This document shows, piece after piece, positions 43,705 through 53,027 of a DNA stretch of 64,000 bases. The DNA is from Aeromonas piscicola (GTDB lineage: Bacteria > Pseudomonadota > Gammaproteobacteria > Enterobacterales > Aeromonadaceae), in the NCBI RefSeq assembly GCF_000820005.1, contig NZ_CDBL01000073.1:287947-351946 (forward strand), read 5' to 3'. Within the stretch, counting starts at the first letter, position 1; every line of letters starts with the position of its first letter. A program made the position numbers and the translations under genes. Under the pieces are notes generated by a model. It was not told the origin of the DNA. It worked only from the letters and a program-made list of their open reading frames with translations, and searched no databases.

Positions 43705-43812
43705 TGCTCTTGTTTGACGCTGACCGATGAACTCACCTAATGGCCCTATTTTCGGTGACCTTGTGAGTGGAAGGGGAGCAATCCATATCTCATCAACAGA
43801 TTGGGGCTAACG

Positions 43813-45000
43813 ATGAAAGCAGTGAACCAGTTAATCAAAGAGATCAATGAGCTCAAATCCAACCTGCATGAAAAGGACTTTCTGCTGACCTGGGAGCAAA
43901 CCCCCCAGGAGCTGGCGCTGGTCCTCAAGCTGGCTGAGGCCCTCAAGGGGCTGCGGGCCGAGAATATAGCCACCAGGCTGTTCAATACCGGCCTTGGCAT
44001 CTCGGTGTTTCGTGACAACTCCACCCGCACCCGTTTCTCCTATGCCTCCGCCCTCAACCTGCTCGGCCTCACCCAGCAGGATCTGGACGAGGGCAAATCC
44101 CAGATTGCCCACGGCGAGACGGTGCGTGAAACCGCCAACATGATCTCGTTTTGCGCCGATGCCATCGGCATTCGCGATGACATGTATCTGGGGGCGGGCA
44201 ACGCCTACATGCGTGAAGTGGGCGCGGCACTGGACGAAGGGTTCGAGAAGGGGGTGCTGCCCCAGCGTCCGGCCCTGGTCAACCTGCAGTGCGACATTGA
44301 TCACCCGACCCAGTCCATGGCTGATCTCGCCTGGCTGCAGGAGCACTTCGGCAGCCTGGAGAGCCTCAAGGGCAAGAAGATTGCCATGACCTGGGCCTAC
44401 TCCCCGAGCTACGGCAAGCCGCTCTCCGTGCCCCAGGGCATCATAGGGCTGATGACCCGCTTCGGCATGGACGTGACCCTGGCCCATCCCGAAGGGTATG
44501 ACCTGATCCCGGACGTGATCGCGGTGGCCCATGAGAACGCCAAGGCCTCCGGCGGGAGCTTTCGTCAGGTCACCTCCATGGAAGAGGCCTTCAAGGATGC
44601 AGACATCGTCTATCCCAAGTCCTGGGCTCCCTATCAGGTGATGGAGCAGCGTACCGAGCTGCTGCGGGCCAACGATCACGCCGGCCTCAAGGAGCTGGAA
44701 AAGCAGTGCCTGGCGCAAAACGCCAAGCATCAGGATTGGCACTGCACCGAAGAGATGATGGCCCTCACCAAGGGGGGCGAGGCGCTCTATATGCACTGCC
44801 TGCCGGCCGATATTACCGGCGTCTCCTGTCAGGCGGGCGAGGTGAGCGAAGGGGTATTCGAGAAATACCGCATCGCCACTTATAAAGAGGCGAGTTGGAA
44901 GCCCTATATTATCGCCGCCATGATAGTTGCCCGTAAATTCTCGGCGCCAGGCGCCGCGCTAGAGGGCTTGATCAAAGAGGCGCAAAAACGCGTCAAATAA
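43813..45000 (+). CDS. ygeW: Carbamoyltransferase-like protein YgeW
   Basis: 395 residues (E. coli 396). A member of the aspartate/ornithine carbamoyltransferase fold; the true acceptor was long unknown, and it is now placed in purine breakdown. The carbamoyl-phosphate loop SVFRDNSTRTRFSY is at about 68-81, followed by HPTQSMADL (about 159) and HCLPADITG (about 325). The start ATG is at 43813; GGGG lies 6 nt upstream. It begins the catabolic gene run, 125 bp before ygeX. It may transfer the carbamoyl group released from the opened purine to phosphate for YqeA, but the direction is inferred from the neighbour. Confidence 0.92.
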   Translation: MKAVNQLIKEINELKSNLHEKDFLLTWEQTPQELALVLKLAEALKGLRAENIATRLFNTGLGISVFRDNSTRTRFSYASALNLLGLTQQDLDEGKSQIAHGETVRETANMISFCADAIGIRDDMYLGAGNAYMREVGAALDEGFEKGVLPQRPALVNLQCDIDHPTQSMADLAWLQEHFGSLESLKGKKIAMTWAYSPSYGKPLSVPQGIIGLMTRFGMDVTLAHPEGYDLIPDVIAVAHENAKASGGSFRQVTSMEEAFKDADIVYPKSWAPYQVMEQRTELLRANDHAGLKELEKQCLAQNAKHQDWHCTEEMMALTKGGEALYMHCLPADITGVSCQAGEVSEGVFEKYRIATYKEASWKPYIIAAMIVARKFSAPGAALEGLIKEAQKRVK

Positions 45001-45006
45001 TGGTTG

Positions 45007-45037
45007 GGCCGGGCCGGGAATATTTCCCCGCCCGGCC
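45007..45037 (+). other. Hairpin between ygeW and ygeX
   Basis: GGCCGGGC and GCCCGGCC (8 bp) enclose a 15-nt AT-containing loop. No T run follows, so an mRNA-stability or processing element is more likely than a terminator. Confidence 0.5.
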
Positions 45038-45125
45038 ATCATGGCGCAATCATTGTTACGGGTTCTCTCCCCAAGGCTCTTTTTAATCAATGATCCCCGG
45101 CGAGATGACTCTCTGTGAGGTATTC

Positions 45126-46325
45126 ATGTCCCAATTCTCCCTGAAGATGGATATTGCCGATAACCGTTTTTTTACCGGTGAATCCCTGCCCCTGTTTTCT
45201 CGCGCCGAGGCGCAGAAGGCTCGTGCCTTTCATAAAAAACTGGCCGGTTATGAGCCGACCCCCCTGTGCGACCTGAAAGCGCTGGCCGCCTATATCGGGG
45301 TGAAAAATATATTGGTCAAGGACGAGTCAAAGCGCTTTGGCCTCAACGCCTTCAAGATGCTGGGGGGCGTCTACGCCATCGCCAACCTGCTCTGTGAAAA
45401 ATATGGGGTGGCAGTCGAGGATTTCTCCTTCGATCTCATCAAACGCACCATCAAGGAGCCGATGACCTTTGCCACCACCACAGATGGCAACCACGGTCGC
45501 GGCGTTGCCTGGGCCGCCAAGCAGGTAGGTCAGCATGCGGTGGTCTACATGCCCAAGGGCTCGGCGCAGGAGCGGGTGGATCACATCCTCAATCTCGGTG
45601 CCGAGTGCATCGTCACCGACATGAACTATGACGACACCGTGCGCCTGACCATGAAGATGGCCGAAGAGCGCGGCTGGCTCATAGTCCAGGACACCGCCTG
45701 GGAGGGCTACACCAAGATCCCGACCTGGATCATGCAGGGTTACTCCACCTTGGCCGACGAAGCGGTCGAACAGATGCAGGGAATGGGCACCAAGCAGCCC
45801 ACCCACGTGCTGCTGCAGGCCGGGGTCGGGGCGCTGGCGGGCGGGGTGCTGGGTTATCTGGTGGACTGCTTCGGGGCGAAAAATCTGCACAGCATAGTTA
45901 TCGAGCCGGATCAGGCTGACTGCATATACCGCTCCGGCGTAGCGGGGGAGATGGTCAACGTGGGGGGCGATATGCGCACCATCATGGCTGGTCTCGCCTG
46001 CGGCGAACCCAACCCCCTCGGCTGGCCGCTGCTCAAAAGCTGCACCACCCAGTTCATCTCCTGCCATGACAAGGTATCGGCATTGGGGATGCGGGTGCTG
46101 GGCAACCCCCTTGGCAGCGATCCTCGCATCATCTCCGGTGAGTCCGGCTCGGTCGGCACCGGCGTGCTGGCGGCAGTGCGTCACCACCCGGATCGCGCGG
46201 CGCTGATGGCTCGCCTCGGGCTGGATAGCAACTCGGTGGTGCTCATCATCAACACCGAAGGGGATACCGATGTGACCCACTACCGGGAAGTGGTGTGGGA
46301 AGGCAAACATCCAGCCTGCGAGTAA
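45126..46325 (+). CDS. ygeX: 2,3-diaminopropionate ammonia-lyase
   Basis: 399 residues from MSQFSLKMDIADNRFF at 45126 (GAGG 6 nt upstream). A PLP enzyme that splits 2,3-diaminopropionate to pyruvate and two ammonia. The PLP lysine is K77 in SKRFGLNAFKMLGG, the same position as in E. coli. The substrate loop FATTTDGNHGRGVAWAA and the glycine loop GVGALAGGVLGYL are intact. It probably performs the carbon-releasing step of purine breakdown. The extra 12 in-frame upstream residues are not supported. A 14-bp direct repeat covers its stop codon. Confidence 0.95.
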   Translation: MSQFSLKMDIADNRFFTGESLPLFSRAEAQKARAFHKKLAGYEPTPLCDLKALAAYIGVKNILVKDESKRFGLNAFKMLGGVYAIANLLCEKYGVAVEDFSFDLIKRTIKEPMTFATTTDGNHGRGVAWAAKQVGQHAVVYMPKGSAQERVDHILNLGAECIVTDMNYDDTVRLTMKMAEERGWLIVQDTAWEGYTKIPTWIMQGYSTLADEAVEQMQGMGTKQPTHVLLQAGVGALAGGVLGYLVDCFGAKNLHSIVIEPDQADCIYRSGVAGEMVNVGGDMRTIMAGLACGEPNPLGWPLLKSCTTQFISCHDKVSALGMRVLGNPLGSDPRIISGESGSVGTGVLAAVRHHPDRAALMARLGLDSNSVVLIINTEGDTDVTHYREVVWEGKHPACE

Positions 46326-46345
46326 CTCCGGCTGCGAGTCACTCC
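46316..46345 (+). repeat. Short tandem duplication over the ygeX stop
   Basis: CTGCGAGTAACTCC (46316-46329) and CTGCGAGTCACTCC (46332-46345) differ at one base and are offset by 16 bp. The first copy contains the TAA stop; in the second the TAA is TCA. It looks like a slippage duplication. Confidence 0.75.
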
Positions 46346-46465
46346 CTGCAAGAGCAGCGACACGAATTGAAGAACTGATCGCGCCTAGCCAACGGGGCGC
46401 GGTAACGGGCACAGGGCGCTGCCGATGAACAGGCAGCACACTCTCGAATGTTTGGAGAAATCACA

Positions 46466-47683
46466 ATGAGCAAGCAAATTCCGTTTGAAATGGTGTTGGA
46501 GAAGGCCCATCAGTACAAGGCCGAGATGAGTCAGTTCCTGCGCGACATGATCGCCATCCCGAGTGAAAGCTGCGACGAGAAGCGGGTAGTGCTGCGCATC
46601 AAAGAGGAGATGGAGAAGGTCGGTTTCGACAGGGTCGAGATAGATCCCATGGGCAACATTCTCGGCTATATCGGCCAGGGCCCGCACCTGATCGCCATGG
46701 ATGCCCACATCGATACCGTGGGGGTCGGCAACCGCGCCAACTGGACCTTCGACCCCTATGAGGGGATGGAAGATCACGAGATCATCGGCGGCCGTGGCGC
46801 CTCCGATCAGGAAGGGGGCATGGCCTCCATGGTCTATGCCGGCAAGCTCATCAAGGAGATGGGGCTGGAAGATCAATATACCCTGCTGGTGACAGGCACA
46901 GTGCAGGAGGAGGACTGCGACGGTCTGTGCTGGCAGTACATCATAGAGCAGAGCAAGATCCGCCCCGAGTTCGTGGTCAGTACCGAGCCGACCGACTGCC
47001 AGATCTACCGTGGCCACCGTGGCCGCATGGAGATCCGCGTCGAGGTACAAGGGGTGAGCTGCCACGGCTCGGCGCCGGAGCGCGGTGACAACGCCATCTT
47101 CAAGATGGGCCCGATCCTGGGCGAGTTGCAGGCGCTCAGCCACAACCTCGGCAACGACGACTTCCTCGGCAAGGGCACATTGACCGTCTCCGAGATCTTC
47201 TTCACTTCGCCAAGCCGCTGCGCCGTGGCGGACAGCTGCGCTGTCTCCATCGACCGCCGCCTCACCTGGGGCGAGAGCTGGCAAGGTGCGCTCGACGAGA
47301 TCCGCGCCCTGCCTGCGGTGCAAGCCGCCGGTGCCGAGGTCTCCATGTACCAGTACGATCGTCCGGCCTACACCGGTCTGGTCTATCCGACCGAGTGCTA
47401 CTTCCCGACCTGGAAGGTGGAAGAGGATCACATCACGGTCCGGACCCTCTCCAAGGCTTATCGCGAGCTGTTCAACAAGGAGCCTGTGGTGGACAAGTGG
47501 ACCTTCTCGACCAACGGGGTCTCCATCATGGGCCGCCACGGCATTCCGGTCATCGGTTTTGGCCCGGGCAAAGAGCCGGAAGCCCACGCGCCGAACGAGA
47601 AGACCTGGAAAGAGCATCTGGTCAAGTGCGCCGCCATGTATGCGGTGATCCCCATGCTCTATCTGGCCGAGCTGGACAAGTAA
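46466..47683 (+). CDS. ygeY: YgeY, M20 metallopeptidase-family hydrolase
   Basis: 405 residues from [18 protein letters not shown] at 46466 (GGAG 8 nt upstream). Amidohydrolase/deacetylase of the M20 family with two metal sites: AMDAHIDTV (about 76-84), [10 protein letters not shown] (about 106-115) and the base Glu in [10 protein letters not shown] (about 140-149). A lid/dimerisation domain lies at about 185-300. It is described in annotations as a selenium-metabolism-linked hydrolase because it travels with YqeB and YqeC. It likely hydrolyses an opened-ring intermediate, giving the substrate of YgeX. Directly between ygeX and hyuA on the same strand. Confidence 0.92.
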   Translation: MSKQIPFEMVLEKAHQYKAEMSQFLRDMIAIPSESCDEKRVVLRIKEEMEKVGFDRVEIDPMGNILGYIGQGPHLIAMDAHIDTVGVGNRANWTFDPYEGMEDHEIIGGRGASDQEGGMASMVYAGKLIKEMGLEDQYTLLVTGTVQEEDCDGLCWQYIIEQSKIRPEFVVSTEPTDCQIYRGHRGRMEIRVEVQGVSCHGSAPERGDNAIFKMGPILGELQALSHNLGNDDFLGKGTLTVSEIFFTSPSRCAVADSCAVSIDRRLTWGESWQGALDEIRALPAVQAAGAEVSMYQYDRPAYTGLVYPTECYFPTWKVEEDHITVRTLSKAYRELFNKEPVVDKWTFSTNGVSIMGRHGIPVIGFGPGKEPEAHAPNEKTWKEHLVKCAAMYAVIPMLYLAELDK

Positions 47684-47692
47684 GGGGGCTGC

Positions 47693-47760
47693 CGGGCGGT
47701 GATTTTCATCACCGCCCGTCTGTTGAAAGTGCCCCGTCTCCATTGAGGCGGGGCTTTGCT
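47693..47760 (+). terminator. Two successive hairpins between ygeY and hyuA
   Basis: CGGGCGGTGAT/ATCACCGCCCG (perfect 11 bp, loop TTTC, 47693-47718), then GCCCCGTCTC/GAGGCGGGGC (one wobble, 47731-47754) followed by TTTGCTGTTT. The second is terminator-like and probably lowers hyuA expression relative to ygeY. Confidence 0.65.
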
Positions 47761-47788
47761 GTTTGAAGTGATGTTCGAGGTGGTGGGG

Positions 47789-49225
47789 ATGAAACGGCTG
47801 ATCAAAAACGGTGTGCTGGTCGATGCACAGGGTGAATATCGTCAGGATCTGCTGATCGAAAATGGGGTGATCCTTGAGCGCGCCGCCGATATCCAGCCCG
47901 ATGGCGAGACCGAACTGATCGATGCCAGCGGTTGCTACGTGATGCCGGGCGGCATCGACGTCCACACCCACTTCAACATCGATGTGGGGATTGCCCGCAG
48001 TTGCGATGATTTTTTCAGCGGTACCCGTGCCGCCGCCTGTGGTGGCACCACCACCATCGTCGATCACATGGGATTTGGCCCGGTGGGGTGCAATCTGCAT
48101 CACCAGCTGGCCCGCTATCACGATTACGCCGCCGATCAGGCGGTGATCGACTACAGCTTTCACGGCGTGATCCAGCATGTGGATGACGCCATTCTCCATG
48201 AGATGGCCGCCATGGTGCAGGAGGAGGGGATCAGCAGCTTCAAGCTCTATCTCACCTACCAGTACAAGCTGGGGGACCATGACGTGCTGCGTGCGCTGGC
48301 CCGCCTCAAAGAGGTGGGGGCGCTCGCCACCGTCCATCCCGAGAACGATGCCGCCATCGCGGCGCGCCGTGCGGCCCTGCTGGCCGCGGGCCACCATGAA
48401 CCCTGGTATCACCCGCAGAGCCGTCCGCTTGAGTGCGAGGCGGAGGCCATCGCCCGGATGATCAATCTGGCGGGGCTGGCGGGCAATGCGCCGCTCTATA
48501 TCGTTCATCTCTCCAACGGATTGGGACTGGAGTATCTGAAACTGGCACGCCGTCAGGGTCAGCCGGTTTGGGTGGAGACCTGCCCGCAATATCTGCTACT
48601 CGATGACAGCTGCTACTACCGCGAAGACGGGGTCGACTTCCTGTTGAGCCCGCCACTGCGCGGGCGCAGCGAGCAGGACAAGCTGTGGGTCGGCATCAGC
48701 GCGGGTGATATCGATACGGTGGCGACCGATCACTGCAACTTCTCCCACGCCCAGCGCATGACCCTGTCAGGCGGCGATTTCAGCCGTTGCCCCAACGGGC
48801 TGCCCGGGGTCGAAAACCGGATGCTGCTGCTGTTTGCCCACGGGGTGCTCGGTGGGCGCATCTCGCCGTCGCGCTTCGTGGCGCTTACCTGCGCCAATCC
48901 GGCCAGGCTGTTCGGCCTCTGGCCGCGCAAGGGTAACCTGCAACCGGGGGCCGACGCCGATCTGGTGCTGATGGATCCCTGTGGTGAGACCCAGATCCGT
49001 CACGCCGCATTGCATGACAATGGCGACTACAGCCCCTACGAGGGGATGCATTGCCCTGGCCGGCTGAGGATGACCCTGAGTCGTGGCCAGACAGTGGCCC
49101 GCGATGGCGAATTTACCGGGCAACGGGGGCACGGCCGCTTTCTGGCGCGGGCACCCTTTGATCCGCTGCTGGGCGCCGCGGTCCGCGCGCCATTCCCTTG
49201 CGCCACACAGTTGGCAACCCGCTAG
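47789..49225 (+). CDS. hyuA: Dihydropyrimidinase / D-phenylhydantoinase HyuA
   Basis: 478 residues from MKRLIKNGVLVDAQGEY at 47789 (GAGGTGGTGGGG just upstream); E. coli HyuA is a little shorter. A binuclear-metal cyclic amidohydrolase that opens hydantoin or dihydropyrimidine rings. Metal ligands: H59 and H61 in DVHTHF, the carboxylated Lys in SSFKLYLTY, the His in TVHPEND and YIVHLSN, and the Asp in DTVATDHCNF. In the island it may open a hydantoin-like product of purine breakdown. The C-terminal 20 residues (AVRAPFPCATQLATR) extend past the usual end. Confidence 0.92.
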   Translation: MKRLIKNGVLVDAQGEYRQDLLIENGVILERAADIQPDGETELIDASGCYVMPGGIDVHTHFNIDVGIARSCDDFFSGTRAAACGGTTTIVDHMGFGPVGCNLHHQLARYHDYAADQAVIDYSFHGVIQHVDDAILHEMAAMVQEEGISSFKLYLTYQYKLGDHDVLRALARLKEVGALATVHPENDAAIAARRAALLAAGHHEPWYHPQSRPLECEAEAIARMINLAGLAGNAPLYIVHLSNGLGLEYLKLARRQGQPVWVETCPQYLLLDDSCYYREDGVDFLLSPPLRGRSEQDKLWVGISAGDIDTVATDHCNFSHAQRMTLSGGDFSRCPNGLPGVENRMLLLFAHGVLGGRISPSRFVALTCANPARLFGLWPRKGNLQPGADADLVLMDPCGETQIRHAALHDNGDYSPYEGMHCPGRLRMTLSRGQTVARDGEFTGQRGHGRFLARAPFDPLLGAAVRAPFPCATQLATR

Positions 49226-49327
49226 GGCGGGCGTTTGTCGCGGCAAGAGAACAAAAATCAGCACAGCAATAGACAGAACAATCGAGCCGGTATGACGCCG
49301 GCCACCCTTATCATCGGAGAGCACAAG

Positions 49328-50260
49328 ATGAAACAGCGTATCGTACTGGCCCTGGGGGGCAACGCTCTGGGCAACAACCTGCCCGAGCAGATGAAGGCGG
49401 TGCAGAGCACGGCGCACACCATCGCCGACTTGATCGCCCAGGGGCACGAAGTGGTGGTTACCCACGGCAACGGGCCACAGGTGGGGATGATCCAGCAGGC
49501 GTTCGAGGTAGCGGCCCGCCACGACGCAAAAGCGCCCCATCTGCCCATGTCGGTCTGCGTGGCCCTGAGTCAGGGCTACATCGGTTATGACCTGCAAAAC
49601 GCCCTGCGCGAAGCCTTGCTGGATCGCGGCATCCACAAGCCGGTCGCTACCCTGGTGACGCAAGTTGAGGTGGATAAAAACGATCCCGCCTTCCTCGAAC
49701 CCAGCAAACCCATCGGCGGCTTCTTTAGCAAAGAGGAGGCCGAGGCGCTGATGGCGCAGGGTGAGCACCTCAAGGAGGACGCCGGTCGTGGCTATCGCCG
49801 GGTGGTGGCATCCCCCAAACCCATCGACATCATAGAGAAAGAGACAGTCTCCGCCATGCTGGCCGCCGGTCAGGTGGTGATCACCGTCGGCGGGGGCGGC
49901 ATTCCGGTGCTGCGCGAGGGCAATCATCTGCGCGGTGCCAGTGCGGTGATCGACAAGGATTGGGCCAGTGCCAAGCTGGCGGAACTGATTGATGCCGACA
50001 TGCTGATCATCCTCACTGCGGTGGAGAAAGTCGCCATCAACTTCGGCAAGCCGGATGTGCAGTGGCTCGATACCCTGAGCGTGGCCGATGCCAACGGCTT
50101 TATCGCCCAGGGGCAGTTTGCCAAGGGATCCATGCTGCCCAAGGTGGAGGCGGCGCTCTCGTTCGCCACATCCTTGCCGGGGCGCAAATCCCTGATCACC
50201 CTGCTGGAGAAGGCCGCCGAGGGGATCGCCGGCAAGACGGGGACCCTGATCAGCCAATAG
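49328..50260 (+). CDS. yqeA: Carbamate kinase-like YqeA
   Basis: 310 residues from MKQRIVLALGGNALGNNLP at 49328 (GGAG 9 nt upstream; the 31 in-frame residues before it have no ribosome site). Transfers phosphate from carbamoyl phosphate to ADP, giving ATP plus carbamate, so it yields the energy of the pathway. The amino-acid kinase fold shows ALGGNALG (7-14), THGNGPQVGMIQ (about 45-57), VVASPKP, GGGGIPV and DKDWASAKLAELIDADMLIILTAVEKVAINF. It follows hyuA in the same direction. A terminator follows, so it ends the ygeW-yqeA run. Confidence 0.94.
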   Translation: MKQRIVLALGGNALGNNLPEQMKAVQSTAHTIADLIAQGHEVVVTHGNGPQVGMIQQAFEVAARHDAKAPHLPMSVCVALSQGYIGYDLQNALREALLDRGIHKPVATLVTQVEVDKNDPAFLEPSKPIGGFFSKEEAEALMAQGEHLKEDAGRGYRRVVASPKPIDIIEKETVSAMLAAGQVVITVGGGGIPVLREGNHLRGASAVIDKDWASAKLAELIDADMLIILTAVEKVAINFGKPDVQWLDTLSVADANGFIAQGQFAKGSMLPKVEAALSFATSLPGRKSLITLLEKAAEGIAGKTGTLISQ

Positions 50261-50284
50261 CCTCGCTTTTGATGGTTGCAAACA

Positions 50285-50312
50285 GGGGGCCCAAGGCCCC
50301 CTTTGTTTGGCC
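50285..50312 (+). terminator. Intrinsic terminator of the ygeW-yqeA run
   Basis: GGGGGCC and GGCCCCC (7 bp, 3-nt loop), then TTTGTTTGG, 24 bp past the yqeA stop. Confidence 0.8.
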
Positions 50313-50356
50313 GACAGTCCCGCCACCCGACGATGGGCAGGGCGAAAGGAGAGGCG

Positions 50357-50387
50357 TAAGATGGCCCCCCTTGGCATAAGATGGGCC
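50357..50387 (+). repeat. Direct repeat before the EamA gene
   Basis: TAAGATGGCCC (50357-50367) and TAAGATGGGCC (50377-50387) are offset by 20 bp, about two helical turns, in the promoter region of the permease gene at 50414. Possible regulator site. Confidence 0.45.
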
Positions 50388-50413
50388 AGCAGCAGAGGCG
50401 ACAAGGCAGAGCA

Positions 50414-51337
50414 ATGAGCACAAAGATCAATATGGCGGCGCTGGGGGGCTTGGTCCTGCTCACCGCCATCTGGAGTTACAGCTGGATAGTGATGAAGCAG
50501 GTGATGCTCTACGCGGGGGCCTTCGAGTTCACCGCCCTGCGCTGCCTGTGCGGATCCCTGGTGCTGCTGCTGGTGCAGTGTCTACGTGGTCGCCAATACC
50601 TCACACCCACCCCGTTTCGCTACACCCTGGCCATCGCCCTGTTTCAGACCTGCGGCATGGTGGGGCTGGCCCAGTGGGCGCTCATCAGCGGCGGGGCGGG
50701 CAAGGTGGCCATCCTGAGTTACACCATGCCGTTCTGGGTGGTGATCTTCGCGGCCCTGTTTCTCGGTGAGCGGATGCGCAAGCTGCACTATCTGGCGGTC
50801 GGCGTGGCAGCTTGCGGCCTGCTGCTGGTGATAGAGCCCTGGCAGCTGCACCTCGATTCGATGAAGAGCGCGCTGCTGGGGATCGCCTCCGGCATCTGCT
50901 GGGGGATCAGCGCCATCATCGCCAAGCGGATGTATGCCCGCCACCCAGGGGTGGATCTGATGTCTCTCACCACCTGGCAGATGATCTACGCAACTGCCGT
51001 GATGGCGATGGTGGCGGCGTTGGTGCCGGAACGTTCCATCGACTGGCAGCCTTATGTGTTTGGTGCACTCGCCTACAGCGCCATCTTCGCCACCGCGCTG
51101 GCCTGGAGCCTCTGGCTGTTTGTGCTGAAAAAATTGCCGGCGGGGATTGCCGGGCTCAGCACCCTGGCGGTGCCGGTGACCGGCGTGCTGCTCTCCTGGT
51201 GGCTGCTCGGCGAGAATCCGGGGCCGGTGGAGGGGAGCGGCATTTTGCTTATCGTGCTGGCGCTTATCGTCATCAGCCGCAAGGGCAAGCGATCCGTGGT
51301 GACGGTGGCGGGGGAGACCCGGGTCAAGCACGGTTGA
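50414..51337 (+). CDS. EamA/DMT permease within the purine island
   Basis: 307 residues from [21 protein letters not shown] at 50414, with about ten hydrophobic segments in two EamA repeats ([12 protein letters not shown] near 18; [15 protein letters not shown] near 163). A small-metabolite exporter or importer of unknown substrate. It is not part of the E. coli island as I remember it. It has its own upstream region with a direct repeat, is separated from yqeA by a terminator, and ends at a bidirectional terminator shared with yqeB. Its place suggests export of a pathway product or uptake of a purine derivative. This is inference. Confidence 0.85.
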   Translation: MSTKINMAALGGLVLLTAIWSYSWIVMKQVMLYAGAFEFTALRCLCGSLVLLLVQCLRGRQYLTPTPFRYTLAIALFQTCGMVGLAQWALISGGAGKVAILSYTMPFWVVIFAALFLGERMRKLHYLAVGVAACGLLLVIEPWQLHLDSMKSALLGIASGICWGISAIIAKRMYARHPGVDLMSLTTWQMIYATAVMAMVAALVPERSIDWQPYVFGALAYSAIFATALAWSLWLFVLKKLPAGIAGLSTLAVPVTGVLLSWWLLGENPGPVEGSGILLIVLALIVISRKGKRSVVTVAGETRVKHG

Positions 51338-51361
51338 GCCCATCGCAGGTAAAGGAATAGC

Positions 51362-51394
51362 AAAGGGCCCGCCATCATGGCGGGCCCTTTTTTG
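51362..51394. terminator. Strong bidirectional terminator
   Basis: AAAGGGCCCGCCAT and ATGGCGGGCCCTTT form a perfect 14-bp stem on one loop base (in practice fewer pairs), with T on the plus side and GCTATTCCTT on the minus side. It lies between the converging EamA and yqeB genes. Confidence 0.92.
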
Positions 51395-51407
51395 CTTCTG
51401 TGCTGGC

Positions 51408-53000
51408 TTATCTGCGCAGTGCCAGGTGCATCATGGCTTCCAGTACGGCGCCGCCGATCGCCCGAGCCTTGTCAGAGACTGTGGTGGGGTCGGCGCGCTC
51501 TCCTCTGGGGTCGATGTCACCGATCTTGAAGCCGACCGGCACTTCGATGCCATCGCTGAGCAGCCCCCGCACCATGCCCGAGAGCGGCGCGATAATGGGG
51601 GTATCCCCCACATGGGCTATCACATCCCCTTCCTGCACCAGATCGCCGAGTTTGATAATGCTCTTCATCACCCCAGGGGCGGGGGCGCGCACCACCCGGC
51701 GGGCGGAGTGCCCCTCGATCACCCCGGGAATGCCGGTGTTGGGCTGGGCTGGGCCCTGATAGATGACTCGCCCCAGATGGTGGCCACGGTTGGTCTCGAT
51801 CACCGCATCGCAGTCGCGCCCCGCCTCAAAACCCGGACCGAGGGCCACAGTAATGGGGGCCATCTCCTTGTGGGTACCGAGATTCTGCTTGGCGAGGATG
51901 GCATCTACCAGATAGCGCGGTTTGAGCTCGGTGAGGGTGGCGCAGTCGGGGTCAACCAGCAGCGGGATAATGCCCCGATCCAGCTGCTCGAACGCCTGCT
52001 CGACGCTCTCTACCCGCTTGGCGCGCACCCCCTCGACACTGGTTTCACCGTCAAACATCCCCTGGGCGAAGGCGACGGTGCGGCGGATCACGGTAGGTTT
52101 GTCGAGATCCAGCATCACCACCTTGAAGCCCGCATTGTGCAGCCGCAGCGCCACCCCGGTGGCGATATCGCCGGAGCCGCGCATCACCACCAGCCGATCC
52201 CGCTTGAGGCGCACATCGTCCTGCATCAGGCCACCCGATTTGCCGTTTTTCACCTGCAGCAGCTCGGCGAGGATGCTGATGGCGATCTCCTCGGGCGTCT
52301 CGGCACCTATGTTGTAGCCGATGGGGGCGTGCAAACGCTGCAGTTGCTGCTGGCTCACCCCTTGCTGGCGCAGGGCCTGGGTGAAGGTCTGCACCTTGCG
52401 CTTGCTGGCGAGCAGCCCCAGGTAGGCGAGGGGACGGGGGATGAGCCGATCCAGCGCCTCCTTGTCCTGATGGTTGGTGGCGATGATGACGAAGTTGGCG
52501 GGCTCGATGGCCAGCGCCTCGATCACCGCGCTGATGGTATCGGCCTGCTTGAGATGGGTACCGGCGGGGAAGTGATCGGGGTTGAGGCTCCCTTCAAAGC
52601 AGTCGCCCACATGGATATCAAAACCCAGCGGCGCGGCGGCATGGGCCAGCGCCCGGTTGACGTGACCAGCGCCGATCAATACCAGACGGGGACGCAGGCC
52701 GTAGACATCGATATAGACCGACATGGCGCCGCCACAATCCGACCCCACCGCATGTTCGCCGTTGCGGGCCATCCGGCCATGGAAGATGCGCGGCTTGCGC
52801 TCACCAATGGCCGCCACGGCCTCTTCGATCACCAGCCGTTCAATCATGCCGCCGCCTATGGTGCCGAGGATCTGGCCATCGGCCATCACCAGCATCTGGG
52901 CCTGATGGCGCGGGGTGGAGCCACGGCTCTCTATGATCTGGGCAATCGCGAACGGGGTGTTCTCCTGTTCCAGTCGGGCTGCGTGTGAAAAAAGATTCAT
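51408..53000 (-). CDS. yqeB: YqeB, XdhC-like selenium-dependent molybdenum hydroxylase maturation protein
   Basis: 530 residues from MNLFSHAARLEQENTPFA at 53000, where E. coli YqeB starts. An in-frame ATG at 53012 also has a good ribosome site (AAGGAT). The N-terminal XdhC/CoxI part (1-260) has RGSTPRHQAQMLVMADGQILGTIGGGMIE and the Rossmann loop VLIGAGHVNRALA. The C-terminal YqeB part (about 275-530) has MRGSGDIATGVALRLHNAGFKVVML, PGVIEGHSARRVVRAPAPG and DIDPRG. It inserts or matures the sulfurated or selenated Mo cofactor of XdhD. Transcribed from the other strand together with yqeC. Confidence 0.93.
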   Translation of the reverse strand: MNLFSHAARLEQENTPFAIAQIIESRGSTPRHQAQMLVMADGQILGTIGGGMIERLVIEEAVAAIGERKPRIFHGRMARNGEHAVGSDCGGAMSVYIDVYGLRPRLVLIGAGHVNRALAHAAAPLGFDIHVGDCFEGSLNPDHFPAGTHLKQADTISAVIEALAIEPANFVIIATNHQDKEALDRLIPRPLAYLGLLASKRKVQTFTQALRQQGVSQQQLQRLHAPIGYNIGAETPEEIAISILAELLQVKNGKSGGLMQDDVRLKRDRLVVMRGSGDIATGVALRLHNAGFKVVMLDLDKPTVIRRTVAFAQGMFDGETSVEGVRAKRVESVEQAFEQLDRGIIPLLVDPDCATLTELKPRYLVDAILAKQNLGTHKEMAPITVALGPGFEAGRDCDAVIETNRGHHLGRVIYQGPAQPNTGIPGVIEGHSARRVVRAPAPGVMKSIIKLGDLVQEGDVIAHVGDTPIIAPLSGMVRGLLSDGIEVPVGFKIGDIDPRGERADPTTVSDKARAIGGAVLEAMMHLALRR

Positions 53001-53027
53001 AAGGTACCTCATTTCATCCTTAACGGG

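Noticed and set aside
46385-48589. Open frame of 734 codons on the minus strand across ygeY and hyuA
   Set aside because: It mirrors two well-supported enzymes and crosses their intergenic hairpins, with no ribosome site or recognisable domain.
50371-50387. Sigma-54 promoter TTGGCATAAGATGGGCC before the EamA gene
   Set aside because: The GG-N10-GC spacing is right, but the -12 TT is GG and the element overlaps a direct repeat. A similar TTGGCATA near 41456 before ygeV lacks the -12 GC altogether.
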